DNA of 15,024 bases, from NCBI GenBank assembly GCA_902806215.1, contig CADCVT010000239.1, positions 1 to 15,024 of the forward strand. Reading direction: 5' to 3'. Below are positions 13,304 through 15,024 of the stretch, in pieces. Under the pieces are notes generated by a model. That model saw nothing but the letters and a program-made list of their open reading frames with translations. It did not search any database and was not told where the DNA came from. The DNA is from an uncultured Solirubrobacteraceae bacterium (GTDB taxonomy: Bacteria > Actinomycetota > Thermoleophilia > Solirubrobacterales > Solirubrobacteraceae). A program made the position numbers and the translations under genes. The stretch's first letter is position 1; the number at the start of each line of letters is the position of its first letter.

Positions 13304-14338
13304 GTGAAGCTCAGCGTCCTCGACCAGTCCCCCATATCCGAGGGCTTCACCGGGCCGGACGCGCTGCGCAACACGGTCGACCTCGCGCGGCTCGCCGACG
13401 ACCTCGGCTACCACCGCTACTGGGTCGCCGAGCATCACGGCGGGATGTCGCTGGCCGGGCCCAGCCCCGAGGTCCTCATCGGGCCGATCGCCTCGGCGAC
13501 CGAGCGCATCCGCGTCGGCAGCGGCGGCGTGATGCTCCCGCACTACAGCCCGTTCAAGGTCTCCGAGTCGTTCAGCCTGCTCGCGGGCCTCTTCGAGGGG
13601 CGGATCGACCTCGGCATCGGCCGGGCCCCGGGCACCGACCCGCTGACGACGTTCGCGCTCCAGCGCGATCGCCGCGAGGCGGCGCCGGACGACTTCCCCC
13701 AGCAGCTTGCGGAGCTGCTCGCGCACCTCGACGGGACGCTGCCCGACGACCACCCGTTCACCCACCTGCACCGGGCGCTTCCCGGCCGCCCGTACGAGCC
13801 CGAGGTCTGGCTGCTCGGGTCCTCGCCGCAGAGCGCGGTGTGGGCGGCGCAGCTCGGGCTCCCCTACGCGTTCGCCGACTTCATCGCGCCGGGCAACGCG
13901 TCGATCGCGCAGTCCTACCGCTCGTCGTTCAACGCGTCCGAGCGCCTCGCGCTGCCGAAGGTGGCGGTCGCCGCGTGGGTGATCTGCGCGGAGACCGACG
14001 AGGAGGCGCAGGAGCTCGCGGCCTCGTCGCGGATGATGATGACGCTGCTGCGCCGCGGCCGGCTCGCCCCGGTGCCGCCGGTCGACAAGGCGCTGCGGTT
14101 CCTCGAGGCCGAGAACATCGGGCCCGACGGCACGGGCGCCCGCCGCGCGATCCTCGGCTCCCCTGCGTCGGTGCGCGCGAAGCTCGAGGAGCTCGCCGAG
14201 GCCTACGGCGCGGAGGAGGTCGTCGTCGTGACGATCACCTACGACCACGCCGCACGCCGGCGCTCCTACGAGCTGCTGGCCGAGGCGTTCGACCTGAGGC
14301 GGCCTCGAGTCCGGCGACCTCTCGAGGCCGCCTCCTAG
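13304..14338 (+). CDS. LLM class flavin-dependent oxidoreductase (luciferase-like, YhbW type)
   Basis: 344 residues of the bacterial-luciferase TIM-barrel fold, using FMNH2 or F420. It follows the E. coli YhbW pattern: SVLDQSPISEG, LADDLGYHRYWVAEHH (about residues 31-45), RIRVGSGGVMLPHYSP (69-83), FEGRIDLGIGRAPGTD (97-112), PEVWLLGSSPQSAVWAAQLGLPYAFADF in the middle, and EVVVVTITYDHAARRRSYELLAEAF at the end. It is a probable monooxygenase; the substrate is unknown and light emission is not expected. I chose the GTG at 13304 because family members begin at this V-K-L-S-V-L-D strand; the ATG at 13280 would add eight residues and has only a poor GGGCGG ahead. The TAG stop lies in a CTAG shared with the convergent membrane-peptide gene. 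Confidence 0.93.
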   Translation: MKLSVLDQSPISEGFTGPDALRNTVDLARLADDLGYHRYWVAEHHGGMSLAGPSPEVLIGPIASATERIRVGSGGVMLPHYSPFKVSESFSLLAGLFEGRIDLGIGRAPGTDPLTTFALQRDRREAAPDDFPQQLAELLAHLDGTLPDDHPFTHLHRALPGRPYEPEVWLLGSSPQSAVWAAQLGLPYAFADFIAPGNASIAQSYRSSFNASERLALPKVAVAAWVICAETDEEAQELAASSRMMMTLLRRGRLAPVPPVDKALRFLEAENIGPDGTGARRAILGSPASVRAKLEELAEAYGAEEVVVVTITYDHAARRRSYELLAEAFDLRRPRVRRPLEAAS

Positions 14339-14538
14339 TCCTCGCCGCGCTCGCGGGCGACGTCCTCGCTGCGGCCGACGGCGTAGAACGCCAGCGCGGT
14401 CCCGACGACCGCGCCGAGGCCGAGCAGCCCGAACCCGATGACCTCGAGCGTCCCGTCGGCGACGACGAGCAGCACGATCCCGACGAGGATCGCGGCGACC
14501 GCGGCGGTCACCCACGGCCGCGGGACCAGGCCGGCCAT
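14335..14538 (-). CDS. Small two-helix membrane protein, 67 residues
   Basis: Two hydrophobic segments (about residues 10-27, ending VLLVVADG, and 31-53, with GFGLLGLGAVVGTALAFYAV) are followed by a charged tail GRSEDVARERGED, probably cytoplasmic. The end of the second helix plus this 'FYxVGRSED.xRE' tail is a pattern I associate with small actinobacterial membrane proteins of unknown function. The ATG at 14538 follows the TAG of the upstream DUF4177 gene without a gap (TAGATG), so the two are translationally coupled and probably form one operon. Its own TAG shares a CTAG with the convergent LLM gene. No function can be assigned. Confidence 0.75.
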   Translation of the reverse strand: MAGLVPRPWVTAAVAAILVGIVLLVVADGTLEVIGFGLLGLGAVVGTALAFYAVGRSEDVARERGED

Positions 14539-14739
14539 CTAGAGGGCCCGCTTGAACAGCAGCAGGTGCCCGTCCTTCTCGTTGTGCAGGGCCATCGAGG
14601 TCAGGACCTTCACGAGCTCCCAGCCCTCGGCGCCCATCTCGTTGAGCTGCTTGGTCAGCGCCTCGCGGTCGAGCTCCTCGTCCTTGCGGCCCATGAAGCC
14701 ATGGGTGATGACGCTGGTGGTGTACTCGAAGGCGCTCAT
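14539..14739 (-). CDS. DUF4177 domain protein, 66 residues
   Basis: The product opens MSAFEYTTSVITHGFMGRKD, then ELDREALTKQLNEMGAEGWELVKVLT, and ends in a strand, HLLLFKRAL. The 'FEY.....  LN.MGAEGWELV.V' core and final 'FKR' strand are characteristic of DUF4177, a small beta-alpha-beta protein of unknown role. The ATG at 14739 is preferred over the in-frame start at 14775: the extra 12 residues are Arg-rich and would cross the shared promoter palindrome. TAGGCT lies 7 nt before the ATG and no Shine-Dalgarno is present. The membrane-peptide gene follows directly. It is divergent from the LysE gene. Confidence 0.85.
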   Translation of the reverse strand: MSAFEYTTSVITHGFMGRKDEELDREALTKQLNEMGAEGWELVKVLTSMALHNEKDGHLLLFKRAL

Positions 14740-14745
14740 GCCGAC

Positions 14746-14771
14746 GAGCCTACGGCGCCGCGCCGTAGCCT
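14746..14771. promoter_or_regulatory. Divergent promoter with perfect inverted repeat and mirrored -10 boxes
   Basis: CTACGGCG (14750-14757) and CGCCGTAG (14761-14768) are perfect reverse complements around CCG. TAGGCT on the minus strand (14752 to 14747) lies 7 nt before the DUF4177 ATG, and TAGCCT on the plus strand (14766-14771) lies 9 nt before the LysE GTG. One site could therefore control both genes. No -35 elements are clear. Confidence 0.5.
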
Positions 14772-14780
14772 GCACGGCCC

Positions 14781-15024
14781 GTGGAGTCGCTCCTGCTCGG
14801 ACTGTCGCTCGGCCTCGGCGCCGGGCTCGCCCCCGGGCCGCTGCTGGCGCTCGTGGTCGGGGCGACGCTCGAGCGCGGCTTCGCGGCGGGAGCGCGGATC
14901 GCGGCGGCGCCGCTCGTCAGCGACGCGCCGATCGTCGCGCTCTGCGTGCTCGTGCTCGGCGGCCTGCCCGACGAGGCGCTGGCGGCGCTCTCGCTGGCCG
15001 GCGCGGTCTTCGTGCTGTGGCTCG
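14781..15024 (+). CDS. LysE family exporter, N-terminal part (cut by window end)
   Basis: Open from a GTG at 14781 to the window end, 81 codons. The sequence is strongly hydrophobic: VESLLLGLSLGLGAGLAPGP begins a first helix with the G-x-APGP turn typical of LysE/RhtB exporters (usually '..PGP..  ' near residue 15-20). A short positively charged loop (ERGFAAGARIA) is followed by PLVSDAPIVALCVLVLGG and a third helix beginning at LSLAGAVFVLWL. Members export amino acids or similar small metabolites; the substrate cannot be told. The start has no Shine-Dalgarno; TAGCCT sits 9 nt upstream. The divergent gene is DUF4177. Confidence 0.85.
   Translation, partial: MESLLLGLSLGLGAGLAPGPLLALVVGATLERGFAAGARIAAAPLVSDAPIVALCVLVLGGLPDEALAALSLAGAVFVLWL

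Noticed and set aside
13265..14515. A 416-codon minus-strand open frame opposite the LLM gene
   Set aside because: Arg/Gly/Glu-rich shadow. The plus strand encodes a protein matching YhbW from end to end.
1..15024. tRNA, rRNA, CRISPR array, insertion sequence or prophage genes
   Set aside because: I looked for T-loop motifs, regular direct repeats, transposase motifs and terminal repeats and saw none. A tRNAscan or CRISPR search could still be run to confirm.

Overview
The window is G+C-rich (roughly 70% by eye). Its genes are tightly packed, often start with GTG or TTG, and often seem to be transcribed from promoters directly abutting the start codon. This points to a high-GC actinobacterium. 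The helicase with a DUF3516-type C-terminus, the class II DAHP synthase of mycobacterial type and the repeated secreted four-cysteine proteins fit the Thermoleophilia/Solirubrobacterales best. That placement is an inference from family memory; no rRNA is present to confirm it.

Layout. 1-1061 (+): 3' end of a DEAD/DEAH RNA helicase. 1066-2442 (-): class II DAHP synthase. 2443-2690: non-coding gap full of inverted repeats. 2691-4002 (-): a visibly less G+C-rich accessory patch with two unrecognised small proteins flanking a broken gene. 4150-5849 (-): class V aminotransferase (cysteine-desulfurase-like) overlapping a DUF488 protein. 5869-6474 (-): a cold-shock unit made of promoter, long leader, CspA-type protein, hairpin, a 33-residue zinc-ribbon-like mini-protein, and a terminator. 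6471-7262 (-): SDR oxidoreductase. 7316-8263 (+): secreted glycerophosphodiester phosphodiesterase. 8319-11010 (+): three tandem secreted proteins, each with four cysteines in the predicted mature chain, joined by GTGA overlaps. 11007-13208 (-): MMPL/RND-type transporter. 13304-14338 (+): luciferase-like (LLM) flavin monooxygenase. 14335-14739 (-): a two-helix membrane peptide and a DUF4177 protein. 14781-end (+): start of a LysE-family exporter.

Most of these are housekeeping or general-purpose genes with no single shared pathway. The items most worth attention are: (i) the three-gene secreted cassette 8319-11010; (ii) the mini zinc-ribbon gene behind csp; (iii) a recurrent TAnnnT box 6-9 nt before eight start codons, suggesting widespread leaderless transcription; (iv) two convergent gene pairs that share one CTAG as both stop codons; and (v) a perfect inverted repeat holding mirrored -10 boxes between DUF4177 and LysE. 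I see no CRISPR array, tRNA, rRNA, IS element or phage gene.
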